Assembly (NCBI GenBank): GCA_965233705.1
Contig: CBDDTF010000001.1
Coordinates: 434,001 to 498,000, forward strand
Direction of reading: 5' to 3'
DNA: 64,000 nt
DNA from: Algihabitans sp965233705
GTDB lineage: Bacteria > Pseudomonadota > Alphaproteobacteria > Kiloniellales > DSM-21159
Within the stretch, counting starts at the first letter, position 1, and each line of letters begins with the position of its first letter. The notes beneath the pieces are model-generated. The model was given only the letters and a program-made list of their open reading frames with translations, had not been told where the DNA came from and did no database searches. Shown here piece after piece: positions 27,142 through 34,520 of the stretch. The position numbers were made by a program, and so were the translations under genes.

Positions 27142-28044
27142 TTACACCGAGTCCAGGTCTGCCTTGTTGCGGCCGCGTTGCGACCAGAAGCAGAGCCGCC
27201 GCTCCAGCGCCCGCATGGTCAGGTGCAGGGTCAGCCCCATGGCCGCCAGCACGACGAACAGCGAGTAGACCGAAGCGATGTCGAGCAGCTCGTTGCGCTG
27301 CAGGATCAGCATGCCGAGGCCGGCCTGGGCGCCGACGAACTCGCCGACGATGGCGCCGAGGATCGAGAGCACCGCCGCCATGTTGAGGCCGGCGAAGATG
27401 AAGGGCAGCGCGCTGGGCAGGGTGATCTTGGTGAAGATCTGCAGCGGCGTGCCGTTGCACGAGCGCGCCAGGTCGATGCGCGCCGGGTCAACCGAGTTGG
27501 CGCCGGCGATGGAGTTCACCAGCAGCGGGAAGAAGGTGATGATCGTGGTGATCAGGATCTTCGGCTCGATGCCGAAGCCGAACCAGATCACGAAGAGCGG
27601 CGCGACGGCGATCTTCGGCAGCGACTGGATGGCGATGATGTAGGGGTAGAGCACCCGCTCGACGATGCGCGAATGGGCGACCGCCATGCCGATCACGATG
27701 CCGGCGGTCGAGCCGAGCAGGAAGCCGGACAGCGCCTCGGCGGCCGTCACGCCGGCATGGTACCAGTAGCCGCTGGGATCGAAGGGCGAGGCGCTGAGAC
27801 CGGTGACCAGCGCCGCCCAGACCTTCCCCGGCGGCGGCAGGATGAACTCCGGCAGGTCGAACACCGTGGCGGCGAAGTGCCAGGCGGCGATCAGCACGAC
27901 GAAGAGCAGCGGCGAGAGCAGGAACTCGGGCCGCTCGCGCAAGGTCGCGACCAGGGGGTTGTAGCCGCGCCTGGCCGCCGCGCCCGATGGCTCGGACGTC
28001 TTCGGATCGGCGGCGACCGGGCGCGGACTGGTCGTATCAACCAT
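27142..28044 (-). CDS. ABC transporter permease (SsuC/TauC type)
   Basis: A 300-residue inner-membrane permease with six predicted helices. It carries the EAA-type loop ARSCNGTPLQIFTKITLPSA near residue 210, typical of the nitrate/sulfonate/taurine ABC family. An N-terminal cytoplasmic tail of about 35 Pro/Ala-rich residues precedes the first helix (LLSPLLFVVLIAAWHFAAT). Its ATG shares one base with the ATPase stop (TAATG), so the two subunits are translationally coupled. Confidence 0.93.
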   Translation of the reverse strand: MVDTTSPRPVAADPKTSEPSGAAARRGYNPLVATLRERPEFLLSPLLFVVLIAAWHFAATVFDLPEFILPPPGKVWAALVTGLSASPFDPSGYWYHAGVTAAEALSGFLLGSTAGIVIGMAVAHSRIVERVLYPYIIAIQSLPKIAVAPLFVIWFGFGIEPKILITTIITFFPLLVNSIAGANSVDPARIDLARSCNGTPLQIFTKITLPSALPFIFAGLNMAAVLSILGAIVGEFVGAQAGLGMLILQRNELLDIASVYSLFVVLAAMGLTLHLTMRALERRLCFWSQRGRNKADLDSV

Positions 28045-28886
28045 TACGACAGATCCTCCATGGCGTTCAGCAGGCGGCGGATGCGCGTGGCGTAGGCGCC
28101 GAAGGCCTCGCTGTTGATCATCTCCAGCCGGCGCGGGCGCGGCAGGTCGATCTCCAGCACCTCCGCGATCCGCCCGGGCCGCGCCGTCATCACCACCACC
28201 CGGTCGGCCAGGAAGACGGCCTCGGAAATCGAGTGGGTGACGAACAGCACGGTCTTCTTGTTCTGCTGCCAGATGCGCAGGACCTCGAGGTTCATCTGCT
28301 CGCGGGTCATGGCGTCGAGCGCACCGAAGGGCTCGTCCATCATCAGCATCCGCGGGTCCTGGATGAGCGCCCGCACGATGGCCGCGCGCTGCTGCATGCC
28401 GCCGGACAGCTCCTCGGGGTAGCGGGTCTCGAAGCCTTCCAGGCCGACCAGCTTGAGCAGCTCGTGCGCGCGCTCGGTGTAGTCCTTGCGCGAACGGCTG
28501 CGGCCGAACTCCACCGGCAGCAGGACGTTGTTCATGATGTTACGCCAGGGCAGCAGCACCGGCTGCTGGAACACCAGGCCGACCTCCTGGCTCGGCCCCT
28601 GCAGCGGCGCGCCGTTGATCGTCACCCGCCCGCTGGTGAAGGGCAGCAGCCCGGCCAGGATCTTCAGCAGGGTCGACTTGCCGCAGCCCGAGGGCCCGAC
28701 GATGGCGACGAACTCGCCGTCGCGGACCGTCAGGTTGATCTCGTTCAGGGCGTTCACGTCGCCGTGGCGGATCGTGCGGTAGATCTTGTTGAGATCGGCG
28801 ATCTCGATGATCGCCTGGCCGTCGGTGGCGGCGCCGTGGGGCGCGTCCGCTTCGACGGGCGTCAGCTTCTGGGCGGCCTGACGCAT
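28044..28886 (-). CDS. ABC transporter ATP-binding protein (SsuB/TauB type)
   Basis: A 280-residue ATPase energising the importer. All motifs are present: Walker A GPSGCGKST, Q-loop FQQPVLLPW, signature LSGGMQQR, Walker B MLMMDEPFGALD and switch His in FVTHSI. Two ATGs occur; the first (28901) lies on top of the sequence GGGAGG, which is the natural ribosome site for the second at 28886, so I choose the latter. A 73-bp gap separates it from the lyase gene upstream. Confidence 0.94.
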   Translation of the reverse strand: MRQAAQKLTPVEADAPHGAATDGQAIIEIADLNKIYRTIRHGDVNALNEINLTVRDGEFVAIVGPSGCGKSTLLKILAGLLPFTSGRVTINGAPLQGPSQEVGLVFQQPVLLPWRNIMNNVLLPVEFGRSRSRKDYTERAHELLKLVGLEGFETRYPEELSGGMQQRAAIVRALIQDPRMLMMDEPFGALDAMTREQMNLEVLRIWQQNKKTVLFVTHSISEAVFLADRVVVMTARPGRIAEVLEIDLPRPRRLEMINSEAFGAYATRIRRLLNAMEDLS

Positions 28887-28959
28887 CCACTCCTCCCTCA
28901 TCGTCTCTGCGCGCCGCGGAGCGGCGGCTTGTCGTCTGGTTTCTCGTGTCCCGGGACGC

Positions 28960-29892
28960 CTACTTGGCCGCCGTCCCCAGGGTGCCGTACTTCGCGTCGT
29001 AGGATTCGGTGGTCAGGAGCCGGCGCTCCAGGGCGCGGGCCTCCTCCAGACCCATCAGCTTCCAAATCTCGTCGATGCCGACCAGCAGGTCGGTGCGGTT
29101 GGCCGGTTCGCCGGTGGCGATCACCTGCCGCATCACCGACAGCGCCTCGGACATGCCCTTGATCGCGGCGGCCGGCAGCATGCGCGGCAGGCTGACCCGG
29201 CGCACGCCCAGCGCCTGCAGGCGCGGCAGCGGGATCAGCGGCGTGGTCGGGCGTTCGCGGATGCCGAAGCCCATGTTGATGGTCACCGGCACGCCCGCCG
29301 CCTCGACGATGCGGGCGATGTCCTCCTCGGAGCGCACGGCGTCGGGAAAGATCATGTCGGCGCCGGCGGCGGCGTAGGCACGCACCCGCGCGACGGCCGC
29401 CTCGATGCCCTCCGTCGCCAGGGCGTCGGTGCGCGCGACGATGACGAAGGCGTCGTCGCGACGCGCCAGGCAGGCGGCCTCGATCTTCTTCACCATCTCG
29501 GCTTGCGGGACGACCTCCTTGCCCGGCATGTGGCCGCAACGCTTCGGCGCCACCTGGTCCTCGATGTTGATGCCGGCGACGCCGGCTTCCTCGAACTGCT
29601 GGACCGTGTGGTAGACGTTGACCGGGTTGCCGTAGCCGGTGTCGGCGTCGCAGGTCAGCGGAATGTCGACAGCCCGCGCCAGGTTGCGGCAATGGGTAAC
29701 GTTCTCGTTCAGCCCCATCACCCCGATGTCTTCCATGCCGAGCAGCGCGTTGGCGATCGCCGCCCCGCTCGTCGCCGCGGTCTTGAAGCCGGCCGCCTGC
29801 ACCAGGCGCGCGCTGTACCCGTCGTAGACCCCGGGCGAAACGATGAACTCACCCGAGCTCAGCAGCTCGCGGTATCGCTGGGCTTTGGTCAA
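28960..29892 (-). CDS. Isocitrate lyase/PEP mutase-family C-C lyase (2-methylisocitrate or dimethylmalate lyase type)
   Basis: A 310-residue TIM-barrel enzyme. The loop APKRCGHMPGKEVV holds the catalytic Cys of true lyases (K-R/K-C-G-H), separating it from phosphonomutases. Metal and substrate residues are in CDADTGYGNPVNVYHTV and INIEDQ, and VARTDALATEGIEAAV is also family-typical. It would split a 2-hydroxy or 3-hydroxy dicarboxylate to pyruvate or a similar keto acid plus a second acid. The start is TTG at 29892 with GGGGAGG 9 bases upstream. It heads the minus-strand run lyase-ABC importer-flavoprotein-PrpD-AbrB and has a GntR-type operator 70 bp upstream. Confidence 0.9.
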   Translation of the reverse strand: MTKAQRYRELLSSGEFIVSPGVYDGYSARLVQAAGFKTAATSGAAIANALLGMEDIGVMGLNENVTHCRNLARAVDIPLTCDADTGYGNPVNVYHTVQQFEEAGVAGINIEDQVAPKRCGHMPGKEVVPQAEMVKKIEAACLARRDDAFVIVARTDALATEGIEAAVARVRAYAAAGADMIFPDAVRSEEDIARIVEAAGVPVTINMGFGIRERPTTPLIPLPRLQALGVRRVSLPRMLPAAAIKGMSEALSVMRQVIATGEPANRTDLLVGIDEIWKLMGLEEARALERRLLTTESYDAKYGTLGTAAK

Positions 29893-30195
29893 GACAGGGG
29901 CCTCCCCGGAAAAAGCGCGCTCGGCGGTTCATAAGATGCGTAACAATCACGCTTGCCCCGCTTAACTGTCAACACTTTTTATGACGAAGCCCCAAGCAGC
30001 CCCGCAAGACTCCGCCCAAACTGTCGCTTTTGCGCCATTTGCAGGCGGGGTTTCCGACGGTCCGGCGGGCCGCCGCGTCCGAATTGTCTACAGAAATCGC
30101 GAGCTTCGCCCCCACCACCGCCTGCCGGCGGGCGACCGGTTGACCGCCGCGCGCCGCCGGCTCCAGAGTCGCGGGGAACCGCAGGGACGCCAAGC
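29893..30195. promoter_or_regulatory. Divergent control region between the lyase operon and the Crp/Fnr gene
   Basis: A 303-bp gap without a gene. It contains the lyase ribosome site, the operator at 29965-29976 and AT-rich flanks (ACTTTTTATGACG). The right half is GC-rich leader of the Crp/Fnr gene with a hairpin-prone stretch around 30115-30140. No FNR-box type dyad was seen. Confidence 0.55.
29965..29976. promoter_or_regulatory. Predicted GntR operator, site 4
   Basis: ACTGTCAACACT, identical to the site before gntR over 12 bp. Followed by TTTTATG, its reverse complement CATAAAAAGTGTTGACAG matches the amidohydrolase site. It lies about 73 bp upstream of the lyase start. Confidence 0.65.
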
Positions 30196-30894
30196 ATGGA
30201 GATCGCCGCACGCCTCGACGTGATCCGGCCGGCGACGGTCTTTGCCGGCCTCACGCAGGAAGAGCTGCGCGGCGTCGCCCGGGCGGCGCGCGAACGGCCG
30301 CTGAAGAAGGGCGACCCGCTGTTCGCCCAGGGCGCGCCCGCCCACGACCACTTCCTGATCGCCTGGGGGCGGCTGCGGCTGGACCAGATCACGGCCGACG
30401 GGCAGAACGTGGTGCTGCGCTTTCTGGGGCCCGGCGAACTGGTGGGCTCGGTGGCGGTGCTGCGCGGCGCGCCCTACCCCGCGACGCCAACCGCGTTGGA
30501 GGACTCCCTGCTGCTGACCTGGGGCGCCGAGACCTTCACCGACCTGATGGAGCGCTATCCGCGCATCGGCATGAACGCGGTCAAGCTGGTCGGCGGCCGG
30601 ATCGAGGAATTGCAGGCGCGCCTGGCGGAGATCGCCACCCAACGGGTCGAGCGGCGCATCGCCGCCACGCTGCTGCGCATGGTCAAGCAATCGGGTCGCC
30701 GCGTGGAAGGCGGCGTGGAGATCCCCTTCGCGGTCTCGCGCGCCGAGATCGCCGAGATGACGGCGACCACCCTGCACACGGTCAGCCGCACCCTTTCCGC
30801 CTGGGAGCAGGAGGGGATCCTGACCGGCAAGCGAAGCGCCCATCTGGTGATCGCCAAGCCGCACCGACTGGTCGAGATTGCCGAGCAGGCCTGA
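30196..30894 (+). CDS. Crp/Fnr-family transcriptional regulator
   Basis: A 232-residue regulator with an N-terminal cyclic-nucleotide-like beta roll (about residues 15-130, including GELVGSVAVLRGAPYPATPTA) and a C-terminal winged helix (VSRAEIAEMTATTLHTVSRTLSAWEQEGIL). The recognition helix T-L-H-T-V-S-R-T-L is of Dnr/NnrR-like style, and the N-terminal cysteines of oxygen-sensing FNR are absent. Neighbouring NsrR, NnrS and NnrU genes suggest a nitric-oxide or nitrogen-oxide regulator. It begins a plus-strand run with DUF488 59 bp later. Confidence 0.9.
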   Translation: MEIAARLDVIRPATVFAGLTQEELRGVARAARERPLKKGDPLFAQGAPAHDHFLIAWGRLRLDQITADGQNVVLRFLGPGELVGSVAVLRGAPYPATPTALEDSLLLTWGAETFTDLMERYPRIGMNAVKLVGGRIEELQARLAEIATQRVERRIAATLLRMVKQSGRRVEGGVEIPFAVSRAEIAEMTATTLHTVSRTLSAWEQEGILTGKRSAHLVIAKPHRLVEIAEQA

Positions 30895-30952
30895 CCGGCC
30901 GACACGCGGGCCGGCGGCGCCGGCCGCGCCCGCAGCGAGGAGGCAACGCAGG

Positions 30953-31333
30953 ATGAGCGACGAAGCCGGCAAGCCCCCCGACATCCGCGTCAAGCGGGCC
31001 TACGCGCCCGCCGCCGCGGGCGATGGCCGCCGCGTGCTGGTCGATCGCGTCTGGCCGCGCGGCCGCTCGAAGGAGTCGCTGCAACTTCACGCCTGGATGA
31101 AGGAGGCCGCGCCCAGCAGCGCGCTGCGCAAGTGGTTCAACCACGCCCCCGAGCGCTGGGAGGCCTTCCAGGCCCGCTACTTCGGCGAGCTGGACGCCCG
31201 CCCCGAGGTGGTGCGCGCGCTGCGCGCCCTGGCCGCCGAGGGCCGGCTGACCCTGGTCTTCGCCGCCCGCGAAGAGCGCTACAACAACGCCGTCGCCTTG
31301 AAGAGCTACCTGCAGCGGCAGGCCGACGGGTGA
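30953..31333 (+). CDS. DUF488 family protein
   Basis: A 126-residue protein with the DUF488 signatures VKRAYAPAA near the start, RVLVDRVWPRGRSKE near residue 26, and the closing LRALAAEGRLTLVFAAREERYNNAVAL. GAGGAGG lies about 10 bases before the ATG. The family is small and soluble with conserved Arg/Trp residues and no established reaction. It often sits near stress and metal or nitrogen-oxide genes, as here between a Crp/Fnr regulator and the NsrR/NnrS set. Confidence 0.9.
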   Translation: MSDEAGKPPDIRVKRAYAPAAAGDGRRVLVDRVWPRGRSKESLQLHAWMKEAAPSSALRKWFNHAPERWEAFQARYFGELDARPEVVRALRALAAEGRLTLVFAAREERYNNAVALKSYLQRQADG

Positions 31334-31364
31334 GCGCCGACGCGACCGCCGCCGTGCCCGCAAA

Positions 31365-31412
31365 AAGATGTATTGCAGAATCCTTTTTAAAGGTGTAAGC
31401 AAAATACATCTT
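31365..31412. promoter_or_regulatory. Inverted NsrR-type half-sites
   Basis: AAGATGTATT (31365-31374) and AATACATCTT (31403-31412) are perfect inverted copies, separated by 28 bp that include CCTTTTTAAAGG. They match the half-sites of NsrR operators in other proteobacteria, where the halves are nearly adjacent. They lie just upstream of a membrane-protein gene and 0.5 kb from an nsrR-like gene, so NO-dependent derepression is likely. Confidence 0.65.
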
Positions 31413-31439
31413 CAACAGATTGCTACCCGAGGCCCTCCG

Positions 31440-31676
31440 ATGGAAACCCTGATCCTGGCCGCCGTGGTCGCCACCGTGCTCTGGTTCGCCGCCTTTATCG
31501 GCCTGATGGCCACGGCCCCGGCCGAATCGGCCGGCGAGGCCGCCGAACGGGCCGAGTCGGCGCCGCATGATCCGATCGGCCGCAGCTTCGTGATCGCCAC
31601 CCGCAGCGCCATCCTGGTCGGGCTTGGCGGCTGGGCCCTCTACGCCAGTGCCGAGATCGCCGCCCTGCTGGTTTAA
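31440..31676 (+). CDS. Small two-helix membrane protein of the nitric-oxide island
   Basis: A 78-residue protein with an N-terminal hydrophobic helix (LILAAVVATVLWFAAFIGLM), an acidic loop (ESAGEAAERAESAPHD) and a second helix (SAILVGLGGWALYASAEIAA). It is the first gene after the NsrR-type half-sites, 27 bp downstream, so it is likely induced by nitric oxide. GAGG lies 7 bases before the ATG. I recognise no family. Confidence 0.75.
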   Translation: METLILAAVVATVLWFAAFIGLMATAPAESAGEAAERAESAPHDPIGRSFVIATRSAILVGLGGWALYASAEIAALLV

Positions 31677-31780
31677 GCGGCCGTGCCAATTCAAGCTGCC
31701 GTGCCGGGAGCCGCCTGGCGCCGGCGCCGGCCTTCCGCCCCCCGTTCCGCTCCCCCCGCCCGACAAAAGGGAGAGTCGAG

Positions 31781-31864
31781 ATGAAGTACCTGCCCTGGGT
31801 CCTGACCTTCGGCCTGGCGCCGGCGCCGCTGTGGCTGGCGCTCGGTCTTTCGCTGTTCTTCTGA
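31781..31864 (+). CDS. 27-residue single-helix membrane miniprotein
   Basis: ATG at 31781 with AAAGGGAGAGTCGAG directly upstream (GGGAG 7 bases away), then 27 codons to TGA: MKYLPWVLTFGLAPAPLWLA followed by LGLSLFF. The product is one hydrophobic helix with two prolines. It ends 10 bp before nsrR. Tiny membrane proteins occur beside nnrS/nnrU in other nitrogen-oxide clusters (some called NnrT), but I cannot confirm homology without a search. Confidence 0.6.
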   Translation: MKYLPWVLTFGLAPAPLWLALGLSLFF

Positions 31865-31874
31865 CGGCGCCGCC

Positions 31875-32336
31875 GTGCAGCTATCCAAGTTCACCGACTA
31901 CGCCCTGCGGGTGCTGATCTACCTGGCCACCCGACCGGCGCAGGGGGAGTTGGCGACGATCGACGAGATCGCCGCGCGCTACGCCATCTCCAGGGAGCAC
32001 CTGCGCAAGATCGTCCACCAGCTCGCCCAGGCCGGCTACATCGAGAGCCGGCGCGGGCGCGGCGGCGGCCTGCGACTCGCCCGGCCGCCGGCGGAAATCT
32101 CGATCGGCGCCGTGGTGCGCGAGACCGAGGAGAGCCTGGCGATCGTCGAGTGCTTCCAGTCCGGGGCCGCGAGCTGCCAAATCGCCGGCGTCTGCGGGCT
32201 GGCCGGCATGCTCGACGAGGCGCTCAGGGCCTTCCTGGCGGTGCTCGACGGCTACAGCCTGGCCGACATCGTGCAGGGCCACACGGCGCTGCTCGCGCGC
32301 CTGGGCTTCTCCGCGGCCCCTGCGGCCCGCGCCTAG
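31875..32336 (+). CDS. nsrR: NsrR-like Rrf2-family nitric-oxide-sensing repressor
   Basis: A 153-residue Rrf2 regulator starting with GTG. It has MQLSKFTDYALRVLIYLATR, the winged helix YAISREHLRKIVHQLAQAGYIESRRGRGGGLRLARP, and three cysteines for an iron-sulfur cluster in ECFQSGAASCQIAGVCGLAG. The wording (TDYALRVLIYLA, VRETEESLAIVECF) matches NsrR more than IscR or RirA. It is probably the repressor acting on the half-sites at 31365. No ribosome site precedes the GTG, so it may depend on translation of the miniprotein just upstream. Its TAG stop is part of a CTAG that opens a repeat element. Confidence 0.88.
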   Translation: MQLSKFTDYALRVLIYLATRPAQGELATIDEIAARYAISREHLRKIVHQLAQAGYIESRRGRGGGLRLARPPAEISIGAVVRETEESLAIVECFQSGAASCQIAGVCGLAGMLDEALRAFLAVLDGYSLADIVQGHTALLARLGFSAAPAARA

Positions 32337-32460
32337 AGCAGATACCGACCTGAAGGACTCGCGACGCGAAATCCACGGCGTGTGTGCGCCAGAACAAACT
32401 CGCCGCCGCGCCGATACCTAGAGTGATCTGCGAGCGTATGGCCTCGCGTCGGCGAGGCCG
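32333..32460. repeat. Two CTAG-family element halves between nsrR and nnrS
   Basis: CTAGAGCAGATACCGACC (32333-32350) is the left end of the second family and carries the nsrR stop. CTAGAGTGATCTGCGAGCG (32418-32436) is the left end of the first family, followed by a hairpin GGCCTCGC (32440-32447) / GCGAGGCC (32452-32459). Neither has a clear right end; they seem partly decayed. Confidence 0.6.
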
Positions 32461-32487
32461 CCCGCCGCGATAGGGAGTGTCTCCGCC

Positions 32488-33774
32488 ATGTCCGCGCATC
32501 CCGCCTCCGCGCCCGACGCCGCCCCGCCTGACGGCACCCGGCCGCGCCCGGACGCCCGGCGCCGCCGGCCCCGACCGTCGCTGGCCCGACCGTCGCTGGC
32601 CCGGCCGTCGCTGGCCCGAACGCCGCTGCTGCAGGCCGGCTTCCGCCCCTTCTTCCTGGCGGGGCCGCTGTTCGCGCTGCTGGCGCTCGGCCTCTGGGTC
32701 GCCTCGCTGTCCGGCTGGCTGTTTCTGGACGGCCCGCTCGCGCCGCTGGCCTGGCACGCCCACGAGATGCTGTTCGGCTTCGCCGGCGCCGCCGTTGCCG
32801 GCTTCGTGCTGACGGCCGTGCCGAATTGGACCGGCCGGCTGCCGCTGGCGGGATGGCCGCTCGCCCTGCTGTTCCTGCTGTGGCTGACCGGCCGCGCTCT
32901 GCTGTTGCTGCCGGCGGTGCCGCTGCCGCTGGCCGCCGCCGTCGACCTGGCCTTCCCGGCGGCCTTGGCGCTGGCCGCCGGGCGCGAGGTGGTGGCCGGG
33001 CGCAACTGGCGCAACCTGCCGGTGATCGCGGCGATCGCCCTGTTCGGCCTGGCCAACCTGGTGACCTGGCTGGAGGCGGGCGGCCTGCTGCCCGAGGCCG
33101 GGCGCGGCCAACGCCTGGGCATCGCCGTGCTGCTGCTGCTGATCGGGCTGATCGGCGGGCGTATCGTGCCCAGCTTCACGCGCAACTGGCTGGCCAAGCG
33201 CGCGGCGAGCCGCCTGCCGGCCCCCTTCGGCCGGTTCGACAAGCTGGTGCTGGCGGTGACCGCAATCGCCCTGCTGCTGTGGAGCTGGAGCCCGCAAGGC
33301 GCCCTCGTCGCCCTGCTGCTGGGGCTGGCCGCCTTGGGCAACCTGGCGCGGCTGGCGCGCTGGCGCGGCCAGGACACGCTGGACGAGCCGCTGCTCTGGG
33401 TGCTGCACCTGGGCTTTCTCTGGGTCCCGCTTGGCCTCGGCCTGGCCGCCGGCGCCGCCTGGGCGCCCGGGCTGGTACCGCCCAGCGCCGCCCTGCACGC
33501 GCTGACCGCCGGGGCCATCACCCTGATGATCCTGGCGGTGATGACCCGGGCCACCCTGGGCCACACCGGCCGGGCGCTGAGCGCCGACTGGGCGACCACG
33601 GCACTCTACCTGCTGGTCTTCGTCGCGGCGCTGCTGCGGGTGGCGGCCAACTTCCTGGCGTCCGCCTATCACCCGCTGATCGCCGCCGCCGGGCTGTTCT
33701 GGAGCGCGGCCTTCCTGCTCTACCTGCTGGACTACGCGCCGAAGCTCTGGGGCCGCGGCGCGGGGGCGACGTGA
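32488..33774 (+). CDS. nnrS: NnrS family heme/copper membrane protein
   Basis: A 428-residue membrane protein with about 12 helices, matching NnrS: FRPFFLAGPLFALLALGLWV, WHAHEMLFGFAGAAVAGFVL (heme/metal-ligand His region), RIVPSFTRNWLA and the later LHALTAGAITLMILAVMTRATLGHTGR. NnrS relieves nitric-oxide stress on cellular metal pools and is controlled by NO regulators. The first 48 residues are an unusual Pro/Arg-rich extension including three PSLAR repeats from a 15-bp array. The stop overlaps the nnrU start by one base (TGATG). Confidence 0.92.
   Translation: MSAHPASAPDAAPPDGTRPRPDARRRRPRPSLARPSLARPSLARTPLLQAGFRPFFLAGPLFALLALGLWVASLSGWLFLDGPLAPLAWHAHEMLFGFAGAAVAGFVLTAVPNWTGRLPLAGWPLALLFLLWLTGRALLLLPAVPLPLAAAVDLAFPAALALAAGREVVAGRNWRNLPVIAAIALFGLANLVTWLEAGGLLPEAGRGQRLGIAVLLLLIGLIGGRIVPSFTRNWLAKRAASRLPAPFGRFDKLVLAVTAIALLLWSWSPQGALVALLLGLAALGNLARLARWRGQDTLDEPLLWVLHLGFLWVPLGLGLAAGAAWAPGLVPPSAALHALTAGAITLMILAVMTRATLGHTGRALSADWATTALYLLVFVAALLRVAANFLASAYHPLIAAAGLFWSAAFLLYLLDYAPKLWGRGAGAT
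32572..32631 (+). repeat. 15-bp tandem repeat at the NnrS N-terminus
   Basis: Units CGACCGTCGCTGGCC, repeated three times nearly perfectly with a fourth diverged, encode RPSLA pentapeptides just before the first membrane helix. Confidence 0.85.
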
Positions 33775-34487
33775 TGCCGCCCTGGAGCGAGTTCGCCCTG
33801 GCGCTGACGGCCTTCCTCGGCAGCCACGCCCTGCCGGCCCGGCCGAGGCTGCGCGGCCGCCTGGTCGCGCTGCTGGGCGAGCGCGTCTACCTGCTGCTCT
33901 ACGGCGCCGTCTCGCTCGGCCTGCTGGCCTGGCTGATCGCCGCTGCGGGACGGGCGCCCTACGTGGCGCTCTGGGACTTCGCGCCCTGGCAACTCTGGGC
34001 CCCCAACCTGGCCATGCCGCTGGTCTGCCTGCTGGTCGCCTACGGCCTGGGCGCGGCCAATCCGCTGTCCTTCGGCGGACGACGCGCCGTCGCTCGCGAC
34101 CCCTCGGCCTTCGACCCCACCGCACCGGGGATCGCCGGCGTGGCGCGCCACCCGCTGCTCTGGGCGCTCGCCCTCTGGTCGGCGAGCCACCTGTTGCCCA
34201 ACGGCGACCTGGCCCACGTGCTGCTGTTCGGCGGCTTCACCCTCTTCGCGCTGCTCGGCATGGGCCTGATCGACCGCCGCCTGCGCCGCCGCCTGGGGAC
34301 CGAAACCTGGGAGGCGCTGGCCCGGCGCACCTCGCTGCTGCCCTTCGCCGCGCTGCTCGACGGGCGCTGGCGTCCCCGCCGCCTGCGGCTCGCCCCGCTG
34401 CGCCTGGCCGCCGCGCTCGTCCTCTACCTGACCCTGCTGCTGGGCCACCCGGCGGTGATCGGCGTTTCTCCGCTGCCGCCGTTGTAG
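33774..34487 (+). CDS. nnrU: NnrU family membrane protein
   Basis: A 237-residue membrane protein with the NnrU pattern: FALALTAFLGSHALPARPRL at the N-terminus, VYLLLYGAVSLGLLAWLI, and GIAGVARHPLLWALALWSASHLLPNGDLA, plus family-typical Gly/His around the fourth helix. NnrU accompanies NnrS and denitrification genes; its biochemical role is unclear. Translational coupling to nnrS (one-base overlap) supports joint action. A hairpin overlaps the stop of the convergent neighbour just downstream. Confidence 0.92.
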   Translation: MPPWSEFALALTAFLGSHALPARPRLRGRLVALLGERVYLLLYGAVSLGLLAWLIAAAGRAPYVALWDFAPWQLWAPNLAMPLVCLLVAYGLGAANPLSFGGRRAVARDPSAFDPTAPGIAGVARHPLLWALALWSASHLLPNGDLAHVLLFGGFTLFALLGMGLIDRRLRRRLGTETWEALARRTSLLPFAALLDGRWRPRRLRLAPLRLAAALVLYLTLLLGHPAVIGVSPLPPL

Positions 34488-34495
34488 CGTGTCCG

Positions 34496-34520
34496 GCGGA
34501 GCGGCTCAGCCCGGCTCCGC
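34496..34520. terminator. Bidirectional hairpin between nnrU and the phosphoribosyltransferase gene
   Basis: GCGGAGC (34496-34502) / GCTCCGC (34514-34520) with an 11-base loop sits in the 18-bp gap and covers the stop of the convergent gene. The stem is short with no T-run. Confidence 0.4.

Noticed and set aside
24366..27386. A plus-strand open frame of about 1000 codons
   Set aside because: It is antisense to the PrpD-family gene's start, the flavoprotein, the binding protein and part of the permease; composition is typical of a shadow frame.
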